Notes: generated from the letters alone by a model not told the origin. DNA of 64,000 nucleotides from Batkoa obscura (GCA_030770535.1 JASVEC010000027.1:124001-188000); one strand, 5' to 3'. Positions 43,664 through 54,929 are shown, numbered from the stretch's first letter. A program made the numbers and translations.

Positions 43664-44192
43664 GCTATAAATTATAGAAGTTTGAATAGTTTTACTCAAT
43701 AATTTTTATTAATAGTTCGATAACTTTATTTAATATTAATTACGTTTCACAGCCTTGTAAATTAATTACAACTGTCCTATTTTAAAATAGTTGATATGAA
43801 TCATCTGAATTTTAATTTTAGTTTCATTTTTAAATTTTATAAAGGGCATGTTAATAAAATTAAAACACTTTGAAAATATTGAATTAATTTAAAGATCCAT
43901 TTTTCATACTAATTAATTTATAACACTAATTACAATATAAATTATAATAGTGAGAAAGCTATTTAATATGTCAAATACCAATGATTGATGGAAAATAAAC
44001 AGAAAGACTATATTATGGTGATTTTAATAACTAAAATAATACAAAGACTCTTCATAAAATACAAATTATGCATAAAATTATTGATGCATTATATTAATAT
44101 GCAGCCTACCTTATTTACTTAAATTTTAGATTTTAATTATTTTTTATAAATCATTTATGCATAGTAAATGGCTTATCCTCGGCTTCAAATAT

Positions 44193-44438
44193 GGGTTAGT
44201 TTAAAAGCTTGGTTTAATTTTTGTCCAATTTAGATTAGCAAAGATTGCGAATTAAGCACTAAGTACTATAAAAATATTTGGTTTTTGCTTAATTTTAAAA
44301 CAATTCATGTTGAAACGTTTTTCTATCCAGTTTTTATTTATTTTATTTTTCAAAAATTTACGCTACATAGTAAATGGATAAAAAAAGTGAAATGTAAAAT
44401 TTTATCCTTGATTTTGACCAAGCTTTTAAAGTTACCTA
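44193..44438 (+). mobile_element. MITE family 2, copy b
   Basis: Plus-orientation ~246-bp copy starting GGTTAGTTTAAAAGCTTGG and ending ACCAAGCTTTTAAAGTTACC; the two ends are inverted repeats of about 25 bp with TA outside. Interior shared with 23449-23696 and 55332-55580. Confidence 0.8.
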
Positions 44439-44520
44439 TATAAGTTAACAAATATAATCCCAGAGCTCGATATCACATAAAATTAAAATTGAAGCATATA
44501 TGCTTCTTTTAACGTACTAT

Positions 44521-44672
44521 TGATGTAACTAAAATAGGATCTTTCTTACATAATTGATGGTCTCATAAGTTAAATGATGCTATGTAACTAAGGTTTTACT
44601 AATTGTATAGCAGTAATTAATTTATGAAACCATCAAGTTATATAAGAAAAATCACATTTAAATTACATTAGG
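44521..44672. repeat. ~150-bp foldback (almost full-length palindrome)
   Basis: Arms pair nearly throughout: GATCTTTCTTACATAATTGA on the left with TCAAGTTATATAAGAAAAAT on the right, and the inner part GCTATGTAACTAA with TTACTAATTGTATAGC. The loop is under 10 nt. Not related to either MITE family by ends. It could be a foldback transposon relic or a source of hairpin RNA. Confidence 0.65.
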
Positions 44673-47481
44673 AGTAATTTCTTAAATGAGATACTAAAAT
44701 ATCAATTCTGTTCATTTAATTTATTATCATCGGTACAATTTTTAATAATACAATACTGCACACACAGTAGAATATTACTTAAAATTTCATGCATATAATC
44801 TAGACGTTGTTTTCTGATTCAAATATAGTTAAATTAATTAAAGTTGGGTTATTCTTTTTGAGAGCTGATGTTTTAAAATGAATATATATGTTAAAATCAC
44901 GATTTAAAATTAACACTACTTTTTGTTCATACTTTTAAAAGGTACAGTTTTACAAATAAATTATGGGCTGTTCATTCTCAATTATTTATTTTCAGCCTAT
45001 AAAGTAGTTTAAGTATTATAGGGCTTTTCCTTATACTCGGAGAGTTTTTTGTTTTTTTCCAAACTTAGATGCTCTATATTTCTTTTCTTCCACACCCTAC
45101 CACATTTTTATTTTATTTTATTTTATGTTAGAGTGAAATCAAGTTGACGAAAGTTAATGAAGGAGAAAGCCACTACGCCACCTTTATGAATCTTTAAAAG
45201 CCCAATATTATTAAAGAATGACAACTAGAAATGCAATATGTTACAAAAGGTAAAATCGTAATTTTATTTGAAACTAAAAAAATACAATAATTAACGATTG
45301 GGTTTCATAAATTTTTATAACCTGTTTAAATATCATAAAAAAAGTTGAGTTCTATATTAACTTTATTAAAATTTTATTTATTTGAATTGAATGAGTTTTA
45401 TAACTATATGTGCATGAGGGAAAACTACAATTTCTAATTTAAAGCTGAATAAGAAATCCTATCAAAATGATCAAGAAAAATTTAAAGTAACATTTATAAA
45501 CAATTATTATATTCATTTATTTATTTACATAAGCTTTATCTAGAGTAAAAAATAGTAAATCAACCCTTCGAGCAATCATCAATATCCTGATGCTTTGCTT
45601 TTTTTTGGTCCTTTAAATGAACTCCTTTTAGGACCAGGAAGAAATATCTTGCAGAATTTTTTTAAATTCTTGATTTAACTTTTGTGCCCAAAGATAAAAA
45701 GATAAAAAAACAAGCTCTCATCTATAATTAATAGACTTTAATACCATAATATATAATATAAGTTGTAACATTAGAAACTATAGCTTTGGTATCAAATATT
45801 GAATATTCTGATGCATTATAATTCAACTTTACAAAAAGTACATTGAGAAATACATTTTAGAACAATGAAAAAATATAAGAAAACTGAATTATAATTTACA
45901 AAGTTATATATCTCAATAGTATTGTATCTTTATATAATTTGACAACGCACTAAATAGTCATGATAGTACCATTAGACATATAGAATTAACAAAATATACT
46001 CTCATTTTCATTTTTTAAAATATCTAGCGGTGAGATATTAAAGGTTTTTAGATTTTTATGGGTGCAAATCTGATTAATTTTCAAATTTTCAGTTGATTTG
46101 TACCAATGACTTAATTTGACAATCGTTTTAAAATAATATAATTAATAGAAAGGCAAACTATACTATGAAAAACTTCATATGTTTATTTATTGTAACTTAC
46201 AGATAAACTTTTTTATTAATGTCTCAGTCAAGGACTCTTTACCTACTGTTAATGTACGGAATAATCTTTACACGAATATCAGAATGCCAACTATAGCACT
46301 TCAAGCCCAGTCAACAGTATACAGACCTCACCTTTGCACTTTCTTTCCATACCCTATGGTCTCAAAATTTGGTAATACGAGTTAGAAAGCACATATGCAC
46401 ATATGGTACTCTTTTCTCTTGGTCTTATATTACACTGTATTTGTCCACTGCTAATGTATCTGTATTTAGATTGTACCGCCTCTTATATAAGTGGTGTTTA
46501 ATAATATAGTAGTACCATTTAATACTTTATATTAGCACTTTTAAAAAGTAGAATTATTTACCATTAATTTAATACACAAACTATAAAAATTATAAATCTC
46601 TTATCGATTATAACCAAGTATTTAGTAAAAATTTCCAAATTAATAAATTAAACTATATCTAATATCTTTGTGTAATTATATTAAAATATAAGACCATATG
46701 ATATGGCTTCAAAACAAGGACTGGAGTTTTATAAAAATATTGATCTAGGAAATGGTGTATTAATGTAAATACTTTTATACATTAAAGATATCATAAGACG
46801 CCCATTTTCAATCCATGCTCAATCATAATATTGCCCTAAATCAAATTAACAGAAATTTTTAATAGCATTAAATTATTGTACACAATATAACTTGAGGTTT
46901 TCTTCTCAACTGTTGATTTATTAATTTTGGCAATGCATTAAAATAGCCAATTGGATATCTTACAAATATAGCGAAATGTTTCAATAACTGATAATTGTAG
47001 AATAAATACACAGACTATCCTTTAAATGACCGAACTATTAAATCAAAGCACTACTTTAAGACCATATGGTTATAAGAATAAACAGGTAATAAAATAAGCT
47101 ATGGCACTTACTAACCAATAGATGTTTTATGAGAATACCCTAATAAGTAACTTTATCTTTGAGATAATATGAAGTACAAACCCCAGTTTCAAATTCATTA
47201 AGTTTAAAAATAATTTAATACATAAATTTAACAGCATAAATTTAATTTTACTTTCGGCACATAAGAGTTAAGTATTACTAAATATACCACTACTTTCTCT
47301 CAATTATGCTTTCATTAATATTAAGGCGTTGAAAGTATTATTTTACTATATTTATTCTGATTAAACATAATAATAAATGGTATAAATAAGTACTCAAGTA
47401 ATGCTACTATACCGAGTGTACTATATTTAATATATAAAAATTTCACAAAAGTAACCCTATTTTGTTAAATTACTAAATATC
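44673..47481. other. Gene-poor stretch, 2.8 kb
   Basis: No credible gene. A 68-codon open frame at 46179-46385 lies in a slightly more GC-rich patch (46200-46480) and has no recognisable domain. Short phrases such as AAGACCATATG (46690, 47059) and AGTACCATT (45966, 46512) recur, hinting at old diverged repeats. Confidence 0.4.
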
Positions 47482-47583
47482 TAGGGATGTTTTTTTGGTT
47501 TCATCACTTTTTCCATTTTTTAAGCACTATTTGAGCGGAAAGATTGTTAGTAAAATTCTTAGACGAAAAAATACTTCCCCATT
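47482..47583 (-). mobile_element. MITE family 1, copy m
   Basis: Minus-orientation copy; left end CTAGGGATGT, right end ATACTTCCCCATT. Confidence 0.82.
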
Positions 47584-48240
47584 TACTAAATAACATTTTA
47601 AATTGAGATAAAGTTCGGGGGAAGTAATGAAATATATTAACAAAAGTATATTTAAAAGGAAATAGCCAAAATTAAAAATTGAAAGTGTACTTGAGACATG
47701 TTTTTCGAGAAAAATTTAGCGGTTTCAAATTAATAAATCATGCCTGTCTTAATTTTATGTACTGTTTGCCTAACAATTGATATTAATTAATATTAAATTT
47801 GTACATTAAAAAGCTTGTTTAATTCAGGAATTTAATGCGCTACTATTCTCATAATTTAATTTTATTATAGGCTTATTACTGCTTGTTTTAAAGCCTCTAT
47901 AAATGTAAGCGAGCATTAGTTAAATTTAAGATTACCAAACATCAATAAGATATTGAAACTATATCCTAAATGTTTCATTATATAGCTATATAAATACATA
48001 AAATATGAGAAAAAAGAATAAGTTATTATTGAAAGTAAAATTAGTTTTTTATACTTTTCATAGCCTTGTTTTTAGCTTATAAAATTTCTCAGCTAAAAAT
48101 ATAATGTTTTATGGGCAGTAATTGTCAGATGACGGGAGTCCTTTAAAGAGGCTTTTTCTCATAAGCACTAAAATAGGTATGCTTAAAAATATATATAAAT
48201 ATAAAAAAATAATTGAAAATTAAAATAATACAATAAAAAA
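47584..48240. other. Intergenic, upstream of the Myb/SANT-like gene
   Basis: AT-rich; TATATAAATA at ~48190-48203 lies 40-50 bp upstream of the ATG and could be a TATA element. Confidence 0.4.
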
Positions 48241-49056
48241 ATGAATCATATTTATTATTCGAATGGTACTGATAAAACTATGACTACAAGAATGGATTAT
48301 AGTTTAAACTATCAGCCGTCCCCACAGTTTAATGATCCGTATTATTCGCCTATGAGTAATTTCCAAGAAGTAATTCCAAGTGATATTTACTATTTAAATG
48401 CAAGCAGTGCTAGCACATTGCTGATGGATGCACATTCTAATCCATTAACATCAATGTCACCTTACTGTAAAGTACAAAGTCCAGCAAACTATTACCAGAG
48501 TTATCAATCACCTACTATAGAGAACAGTTACTATGATTATGAATATAGTAATAAACTAACAGCAAAAAAGAATGCAGTGATGTTAAGTAATCGACAAGAA
48601 TATAACTATACCAATATGTTAATTGAAGATAATAGAGGAAGAGCAGAGAATTGGACATATGAAGAAACTAGCCAGTTCTTAAAAACTTTACTTAAACACC
48701 AAAAAGAATTCGAAAATATAACTCGAAATCAAAGTTTATGGAAAACCATAGTAGACGAGTTAAATACATATGGATATAAAAGAAGCGTGGAAAAATGTAA
48801 AAATAGATGGAAAGTGCTAGTAGCAAAGTATAAGAAATGTGAAGAGAAAATAAGAAAAGGGTATCAATTAAACCAAGATTCTTTTTGTAACGGGTTTGAA
48901 TTCTATTGGGATTTAAAGGCCCTATTAGGAAACTCTTATGTCTTCGATAGAGCAGGCAGGGTTAAAAGACTTAAGAAAAAACAAAAACAAAAGTTAAGTT
49001 TGTCAAGCCATTCTATTATTCATCTATCATGTTATGAAGATTTAAATTTGATTTAG
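48241..49056 (+). CDS. Myb/SANT-like (trihelix-type) DNA-binding protein
   Basis: Predicted 271-aa intronless protein. The first ~130 residues are Tyr/Ser/Asn/Pro-rich and low-complexity, as in activation domains. Residues ~135-225 form a Myb/SANT-like or trihelix domain: ENWTYEETSQFLKTLLKHQK with the first core Trp, NQSLWKTIVDELNTYGYKRS with the second, and EKCKNRWKVLVAKYKKCEEK with the third, followed by FEFYWDLKALLGN as in plant trihelix and animal Myb/SANT-like proteins. The C-terminus has a basic run RVKRLKKKQKQK, a likely nuclear signal. Such domains occur both in host regulators and as DNA-binding partners encoded by PIF/Harbinger-type transposons; no transposase is nearby, and the Tyr-rich N-terminus favours a host regulator. 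Confidence 0.72.
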   Translation: MNHIYYSNGTDKTMTTRMDYSLNYQPSPQFNDPYYSPMSNFQEVIPSDIYYLNASSASTLLMDAHSNPLTSMSPYCKVQSPANYYQSYQSPTIENSYYDYEYSNKLTAKKNAVMLSNRQEYNYTNMLIEDNRGRAENWTYEETSQFLKTLLKHQKEFENITRNQSLWKTIVDELNTYGYKRSVEKCKNRWKVLVAKYKKCEEKIRKGYQLNQDSFCNGFEFYWDLKALLGNSYVFDRAGRVKRLKKKQKQKLSLSSHSIIHLSCYEDLNLI

Positions 49057-50013
49057 ACTTTCTCCTCATTCCTAGTTTTGATTTTTTCACCTTCTCTATA
49101 CATTCATTTTGTCATCACTCTTTGTAAATAAAAATATACTAAATTATAATAATATTACTTATAAAAACAGGGTTCTACAATTCTTGAAAAAAATACTGCC
49201 ATAAATTTAGCATTATTATAGTTCAAACCTTATTTCTTTATATATGAATAATTATAAGAACTTGTTTAAAATTATAAAACTTTTCAGTTTTGTTTAAGCT
49301 TAACTTGAAAATTTTACAAAGGATCTTAATGTTTAGATTTAAACTAACCTGATATAAAATTATTTAAAACGAAGGCTATAATTTTAATCGCATAAATAAA
49401 TAAGTTAAAAATATGTAAACCCGCTGGTTTATGATAGTTTCATTATATAATAATCTCATGAATAATTTATGGCTTTACTGCTTTCAATCAAGGGTATCGT
49501 CATTCCCAAACCATTTTCGAGTAAATATTAATTATCATATATGTACATTAAACTTCTGTATTAAAATATAGAACAAGTTGCCTTCTATAGAAATTATTTG
49601 CTTCCAAGGCCCATTAAAATATAATAATATGTAACTAAATGATTATTAATGATAAATTTGTGATTAACAATATACTAATATATAAATAAATGCCTATACA
49701 TAAGTATTTAAAATATATCCTTGGAGTTATTATAGATTAAATAACAAATTGTTTTACCATAAACGCAATAAGGATGCTGTTAATAATATATGCAAATTTT
49801 AAATATTTTTACTATACTATTTATGCATACTATCTTAATAATGTAAAGTTTATTAAAAAACAAAATTATTGTACTGGAATATATGGAAATAAGTATTCTT
49901 TTTGATAATAAAACATATTATAAGCCGATTTTGAATAGAACAATATATAAAAGTACTTAAACTCTAAAAACTATCCACATTTATGCATATTTTAACCAAA
50001 AACGTATTTAGAT
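49057..50013. other. Intergenic
   Basis: AT-rich; nothing recognised. Confidence 0.5.
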
Positions 50014-50766
50014 TTAAAGGTATTTATTTATAAAATCTAAACTAGCTGAAATTCTAGTATAGATTCCCGGGAAGTCTTTCAAACCACAACCGTTACCCCA
50101 TGATACTACGCCTATTATGGTAGGCTCATTATCAAAGCTTAAAATAGGACCCCCAGAATCTGCTTGACAAGAATCTTTACCGCCATATTTATAACCAGCA
50201 CAAAATTGAGATTTAGTATCCAAAGTAGGATAGCTTACTTTGCATTGATCAATATCATAAACTGGAACATCAACTTGTCTTAAAACATAAGAATAAGGGC
50301 CACCTTCATACAATCTCCCCCAACCTAAAACAGTAAGGCGTTTACCAGTTTGAGATGAAATATCATTATAATCTAATTTTAATCTGAGATTAAAGCCCTT
50401 TATAGACTCAATTTTATATATAGCAATATCATAGTTTATACTACTTTCACCAAGATAATATTCTGGATGTGGGATACGCTTTAAAATCTTCAAATCTTTT
50501 CCATGTTCTTGTAAGCTAGTTAAATTCATGTTGTGACGATGAAAAGAAATAGTCCAATCAGATTCAGTAGCATTAATACAGTGAGCTGCTGTCACTACAG
50601 TATTTCTATTGAGTAAGGTACCACCACAAACATGTTTCCCATGATAGTCTAAGGATACCATGAATGGATAGCGGAACTTTGGACTAACTTCAGTACCATT
50701 TACGATTCTTGAATCGTTAGAAAGAGAAGAAGAGATGAAGACAAACCAAATAAGAAAGCTTAACAT
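50014..50766 (-). CDS. Secreted S1A serine protease, copy 2 (trypsin-type S1 pocket)
   Basis: Intronless 250-aa paralog of the protease at 42355-43125, in inverted orientation 7 kb away. Signal peptide MLSFLIWFVFISSSLS, activation at SR-IVNG, triad His (TAAHC), Asp (NYDIAIY), Ser (QADSGGP). Here DSCQADSGGP gives Asp189 and Ser190, and FPGIYT gives Gly226, the classical trypsin S1 pocket, so cleavage after Arg or Lys is expected. Oxyanion-hole residue 193 is Ala as in copy 1. Residues 1-179 equal copy 1 except one Ile/Val; the last 71 residues differ at about 20 positions, concentrated in the pocket loops. Confidence 0.93.
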   Translation of the reverse strand: MLSFLIWFVFISSSLSNDSRIVNGTEVSPKFRYPFMVSLDYHGKHVCGGTLLNRNTVVTAAHCINATESDWTISFHRHNMNLTSLQEHGKDLKILKRIPHPEYYLGESSINYDIAIYKIESIKGFNLRLKLDYNDISSQTGKRLTVLGWGRLYEGGPYSYVLRQVDVPVYDIDQCKVSYPTLDTKSQFCAGYKYGGKDSCQADSGGPILSFDNEPTIIGVVSWGNGCGLKDFPGIYTRISASLDFINKYL

Positions 50767-51184
50767 TATGTTTTTGATGGTTATTTTACTAAAGCATGTT
50801 GCCTATTTATATTGTTTTTCCTATAGCAACATTTATTTTGATCCATTGTTAAATTTAAATGACATTGTTTTATTATAGTTGCTCTCATGTGCTCACAACG
50901 TTATAATCTACAACTTTCGTAGCTTTAATCTACGCCTAATTCAATATAAATAATATAACGCTTTTATTTCTTTATATTTTATTTCATAGTGCTTTTGATT
51001 CTACTATAATTCAACAATTTAACCTAAACCTAATATATACCTTACTTATTGCTGTGTATGATATAAGTTCCTGAACTTTTAGTATTTTAAATAGTAATCG
51101 GGAAAACTTTTATCCATAATCAAGGTAATAAATTTAACTAAATAAAATCAACAATTTTTATTTATTGAAAATCATATAAACCAT
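50767..51184. other. Promoter side of trypsin copy 2
   Basis: AT-rich. The ~30 bp upstream of the ATG still resemble copy 1 (AACATGCTTTAGTAAAAT versus CCATGTTTTAGTAAAAT), then similarity ends. No TATA singled out. Confidence 0.45.
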
Positions 51185-51560
51185 TCACTTTAAAAGATAT
51201 TAAACTAATGTATCTGTATATTATAGAAATTCTTGAATACAGGCCCGTTTTCTCGATTCACGAATCTAAACTCTGGCCCAAAATTTATATTTCTATACTC
51301 CATCAAGTTATTGCTACAATATTCTTCAATATCTACAATCTGAACTGGTTTGATCCCTCGAATATTACAATGTCTATTACTACCTTGTTGATCTTAAAAG
51401 GTTCTTTATTTCTGACGTTAACGGCTGCTCTTTCCTCTACCATGTCTTCATAACATTCTATCCTATCACCACTCTAGCTCCATATTGTTTCAAGCCCTTT
51501 ACTTATGAGCTCTCTTACATAATGTTCAAGCTAAACCTACCTCATTTCAACAATGTGTGT
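51185..51560 (-). pseudogene. Decayed gene fragment, unrecognised
   Basis: GC content rises and the minus strand shows protein-like reading with breaks: HIVEMR, then LEHYVRELISKGLETIW, EERAAVNVRNKEPFKINKVV, IDIVIFEGSNQFRL, a one-base frame change, then QIVDIEEYCSNNLMEYRN and INFGPEFRFVNRENGPVFKN before a stop. Several stops lie in the first part. The composition is that of a soluble protein, and plus-strand open frames here (51208-51453, 51522-51728) are shadows. Family unknown. Confidence 0.4.
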
Positions 51561-51762
51561 AATATTATAGATGAATTAGTGAATGGAACTAGGATTTCCT
51601 ATATTTCATTAACAACCCTTCTTCCTGAGGATCTTTTCTTATTCTATTTCTTTGCTGGTTCGACTAACTTTAACTTAAAAATCTTAATAAAATCACAATA
51701 CTTAATGGCATTAAATTTAAGAAATTAATATAGGATAATGATAAACAGCTAACTGGGTTTAA

Positions 51763-51799
51763 TTGTAAAATTCTTAAACATAAAAATACATCCCCATAT
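51763..51799 (-). mobile_element. MITE family 1, copy n (right end only)
   Basis: Only the terminal ~37 bp remain: TAAAATTCTTAAACATAAAA then ATACATCCCCATA. Truncated copy. Confidence 0.75.
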
Positions 51800-52037
51800 G
51801 TTTATTAATATTAATTAAATAATTTCGCTTTTTAAATATCAACTTTAAAAACAACTACTAAAATTCTATATCATTTAAATCTCTCAATAATTTGGACACT
51901 TATTATTATGTATTTTATTATTATTTACAATCATTATTATAATTTTATAATTTTATGTTTAATTGAAAGTTTGTTACTAATATTAATTTTTAATTACAAT
52001 TAGAGTTACTTTACTATATCAACTCTAGTATTTAATA

Positions 52038-52142
52038 TATGGTGATGTTTTTTTTGGTTTCATTACTTTTTCCATTTTTTAAGCGCTATTTGAGTGGAAA
52101 GATTGTTAGTAAAATTCTCAAACAAAGAAATACTTCCCCATA
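52038..52142 (-). mobile_element. MITE family 1, copy o
   Basis: 105-bp minus-orientation copy, ends TATGGTGATG and ACTTCCCCATA, directly abutting copy p. Confidence 0.9.
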
Positions 52143-52244
52143 TGGGGGTGTTTTTTTTGGTTTCATTACTTTTCCATTTTTTAAGCGCTATTTAAGTGGA
52201 AAAACTGCTAGTAAAATTCTTAAACAAAAAAATACATCCCCATA
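52141..52244 (-). mobile_element. MITE family 1, copy p
   Basis: 104-bp copy, ends TATGGGGGTG and ACATCCCCATA. Its left TA is the right TA of copy o, so the two share a single target dinucleotide. Confidence 0.9.
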
Positions 52245-52274
52245 TACGCTATATTTGTAACTTATTTAATTACA

Positions 52275-52375
52275 TATGGGTATTTCTTTGGTTTCATTGT
52301 TTTTTCCATTTTTAAGCGATATTTCAGTGGAAAGACTGTCAGTAAGATTCTTAAACAAAAAAATACGTCCCCATA
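52275..52375 (-). mobile_element. MITE family 1, copy q
   Basis: 101-bp copy in the same orientation as o and p, 30 bp further on; ends TATGGGTATT and ACGTCCCCATA. Confidence 0.88.
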
Positions 52376-52587
52376 TTTTAATTTTTTCTTAAACTTTGAA
52401 AAGGTATATTGATTGTTTAAAAAAATTAAAATACATATTCATAAGTAAAATTTTATTTTATATTATTATAAAATAAATTTTATGATAAAAAATGAAAAAG
52501 TAGAAAATGAAAGAACAGAGTCAATAATGATATAGAATAATTTAATATATTTTAGATTTAGGTATATTAAAGGACAAAAAAAACATC

Positions 52588-52671
52588 AGGGCGTTTTTTT
52601 GTATAAGAATTTTATACAAACTTGTTCAATTTCATATTGGATGCAAAATGGATAAAAAAACATTCCCATAT
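52588..52671 (+). mobile_element. Degenerate MITE family 1 copy r
   Basis: Plus-orientation remnant: GGGCGTTTTTTTGTATAAGA on the left and AAAAAAACATTCCCATA on the right, core lost; preceded by AAAAAAAACATC, perhaps the end of yet another copy. Confidence 0.5.
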
Positions 52672-53927
52672 AACTTTTAAAAGTCGTATTTTATGTTTAA
52701 ATTTAGTTAAAAATCCACGTTTCTAATTTAATGCCACTTAGTTGCTTTAGATTAAAAACATATTCTCCAACATACGGCTTCACTTACATATTACGTTTTA
52801 TCCTTTTATTTTGGGTTATAAACTAGTATAATAAACTTTTATCTCTAAAAATGTTTATATTGAATTTTATTCAAAACAAAGCCTAGTTAAAATTAAATGC
52901 GCAAAAAGATTTGCAATAAAATATGCGCAGATATAACACCCATTAATTGATTTGCTACTAGATTACTTTTAAACAGCTGATTGGATTACTAAGTTACTAC
53001 TCATTAAGAAGTAAAAGAAATAAAAAACATTGAAGAACTATTTTAAGAACAAAATTATATTTAGCTTTTGATTATTAGCTAAAGTAAATAAAACTCGCTC
53101 TTTCAGCTATTTATAGCTCCCCTTAATCTGTTACTCCCAACTTTATTAACAAATGTCTTGAACTTTTAAATAATATAATGTTGAATAAAAATAAATCAAT
53201 TTTTGATTGATAAAATAACAACTATTAGTTGATCATATTTTTGCTTATCTAAAGCTATTTAGATTACAAGGCGTTAATAAGCCTAAAAAATTGCATAAAA
53301 GATAAGAGGTTTTTGTTAAATAAACTCAGACTAATTTAAATTAGGGTGGTCCATTTCCAGCCAATAAATTTATCTTATGAAATAAGTATTACTCGTTTAA
53401 AGAACAATTATTAACTTTACACATTAAAAATATATTAGTAGTTTATACACTTGTTTAAACAAAACTATATTATAATATATTTAAAATGTGTTTAGTATTA
53501 TCTGCTATTATATTATTGATAATTACATAGGATGATCAAATTTCAAATGAAAACATACAGAATTGAAAATACTAAGATTTACAAGCTTTTTGTTTAATAA
53601 TTATTGGCTTTGATGCCTTAAAATTATTCTTGGTTGCTGGAATTTGGAATTCTAAAAATAGAGGCGAGAATAATTAGGTCAAGGAAGGTAGGACCAATGA
53701 TTTCACTACTAAGAACCATCAAACTATAAATACATTTTTTGTTTGTTCTACCTTTCTTTCTTAGTTGAGATTAAAGTATACTCGAGTTAAAGCTACAGGA
53801 TATACTCATTGAAACAAGGAAATTTAAATATTAGTAATAGGTAATTTATATAAACATATTCCAAATAAATGTATTTATCTATATCTATTAGATAAAAATT
53901 ATACTATTCAACTTAATTAAAAATAAA
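52672..53927. other. Intergenic, 1.25 kb, upstream of GT32-1
   Basis: AT-rich. A TATAAATACA at ~53726 and a pyrimidine-rich stretch TTTGTTCTACCTTTCTTTCT at 53740-53762 lie about 170-200 bp before the ATG and may be promoter elements. Confidence 0.4.
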
Positions 53928-54929
53928 ATGATAAATGCAAATGGATTAAGATCCCCAAAAGCAATAATCGTCATTGTTATTGCAACCGTTTTATTGGTAA
54001 CTTTGGTTCTTTCTGGTGGACAAGTAAGATGTCCAGCTCATGAACAGGGAGATAGTGTGGTACAAAATCCCGTAAGGAATTCTTTAAACGAAGAAAATTT
54101 GGAAGTAAGCCCAGAAAATCCTAAAGTTGGAGCTAGCTCTGAATCAAATGTAGAGGCCCCTGGGGTTGAAATTACAAAAAGTGGTGAATTGATTATACCA
54201 AAAAAAATTTACATGACCTCCAAGAGCAAAGATAGTGTGAAGAAGGAAATCAAAAAGTCCTGGATGACAGCTAATCCTTTTTATGAGTATAACATTTATG
54301 ATGATAATGAAATTGATAATATTGTTCGTGAAAATATGCCTAATGATGTTTATGAAGCCTTCAAAGCTCTCCCAATGCCAGTACTTAAAGCCGATTATTT
54401 TAGATACATTGTTTTATACCTTTATGGTGGTGTTTATAGCGACACTGATACCAAATGTGTTAGACCAATTGATACATGGAATGATAAACGACCAGGTGTA
54501 GAAATGATTATTGGTATGGAATTTTACAATGGTGACCTTAACTTTAGATGTAGAAACCCCAATGAGTTTGCTAGAGGTATACAATTTATTCAATGGACTA
54601 TTGCCGCAACACCAAAACACCCAATATTATTGGATGTTATTAACCGTATTAGAGATATTACTCCAATAATGCTTAAAAAAGAAAAGAGAACTGACTGTGA
54701 TGTATTAGACTGGACAGGTCCAGGTATTTGGTCTGATACAGTATATTCTTACCTTAGCATATCGGATGTTAAAAAATTTGATATCCAAAAACCATTTTTA
54801 CACAAAGGTGTTTATATTTTACCAAAGAGAGGGTTTGAAGCTGTTGATGAGTACAACTATGAGTCTAAGGTACAACATCTTTTCTGGGGAAGTTGGAAAA
54901 ACACGATCGCCAAACTAAACAGGGCTTAA
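53928..54929 (+). CDS. GT32 alpha-1,6-mannosyltransferase-like protein (OCH1-related), copy 1
   Basis: Intronless 333-aa type II Golgi glycosyltransferase. A helix near the N-terminus (residues ~12-32, KAIIVIVIATVLLVTLVLSG) is followed by a ~55-residue Glu/Ser/Pro-rich stem and the GT32 domain: IPKKIYMTSKSKDSVKKEIK, KSWMTANPFYEYNIYDDNEI, LKADYFRYIVLYLYGGVYSD with the catalytic Asp-x-Asp in DTDTKC, GIQFIQWTIAATPKHPILLD, LDWTGPGIWSDTVYSYL and the C-terminal VQHLFWGSW. It transfers mannose from GDP-mannose; OCH1 itself starts outer N-glycan chains, but related enzymes act on other acceptors. First of three GT32 genes here. Confidence 0.9.
   Translation: MINANGLRSPKAIIVIVIATVLLVTLVLSGGQVRCPAHEQGDSVVQNPVRNSLNEENLEVSPENPKVGASSESNVEAPGVEITKSGELIIPKKIYMTSKSKDSVKKEIKKSWMTANPFYEYNIYDDNEIDNIVRENMPNDVYEAFKALPMPVLKADYFRYIVLYLYGGVYSDTDTKCVRPIDTWNDKRPGVEMIIGMEFYNGDLNFRCRNPNEFARGIQFIQWTIAATPKHPILLDVINRIRDITPIMLKKEKRTDCDVLDWTGPGIWSDTVYSYLSISDVKKFDIQKPFLHKGVYILPKRGFEAVDEYNYESKVQHLFWGSWKNTIAKLNRA

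Noticed and set aside
46179-46385. 68-codon open frame in a slightly GC-richer patch
   Set aside because: No recognisable domain, weak start context and no splice-consistent extension. Left as undetermined intergenic DNA.
48241-49056. Transposon-encoded Myb-like protein
   Set aside because: No adjacent transposase, no terminal inverted repeats around it, and an N-terminal Tyr/Ser-rich region more typical of host regulators.
51208-51728. Two plus-strand open frames (81 and 68 codons)
   Set aside because: Opposite-strand shadows of the minus-strand gene relic, with no domain of their own.
52039-52260. Open frame encoding FKRYLSGKIVSKILKQ-like peptides, also at 41528-41734
   Set aside because: It is a translation of MITE family 1 in minus orientation. 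Different copies carry stops or shifts, and there is no start context, so there is no sign of selection on a peptide.
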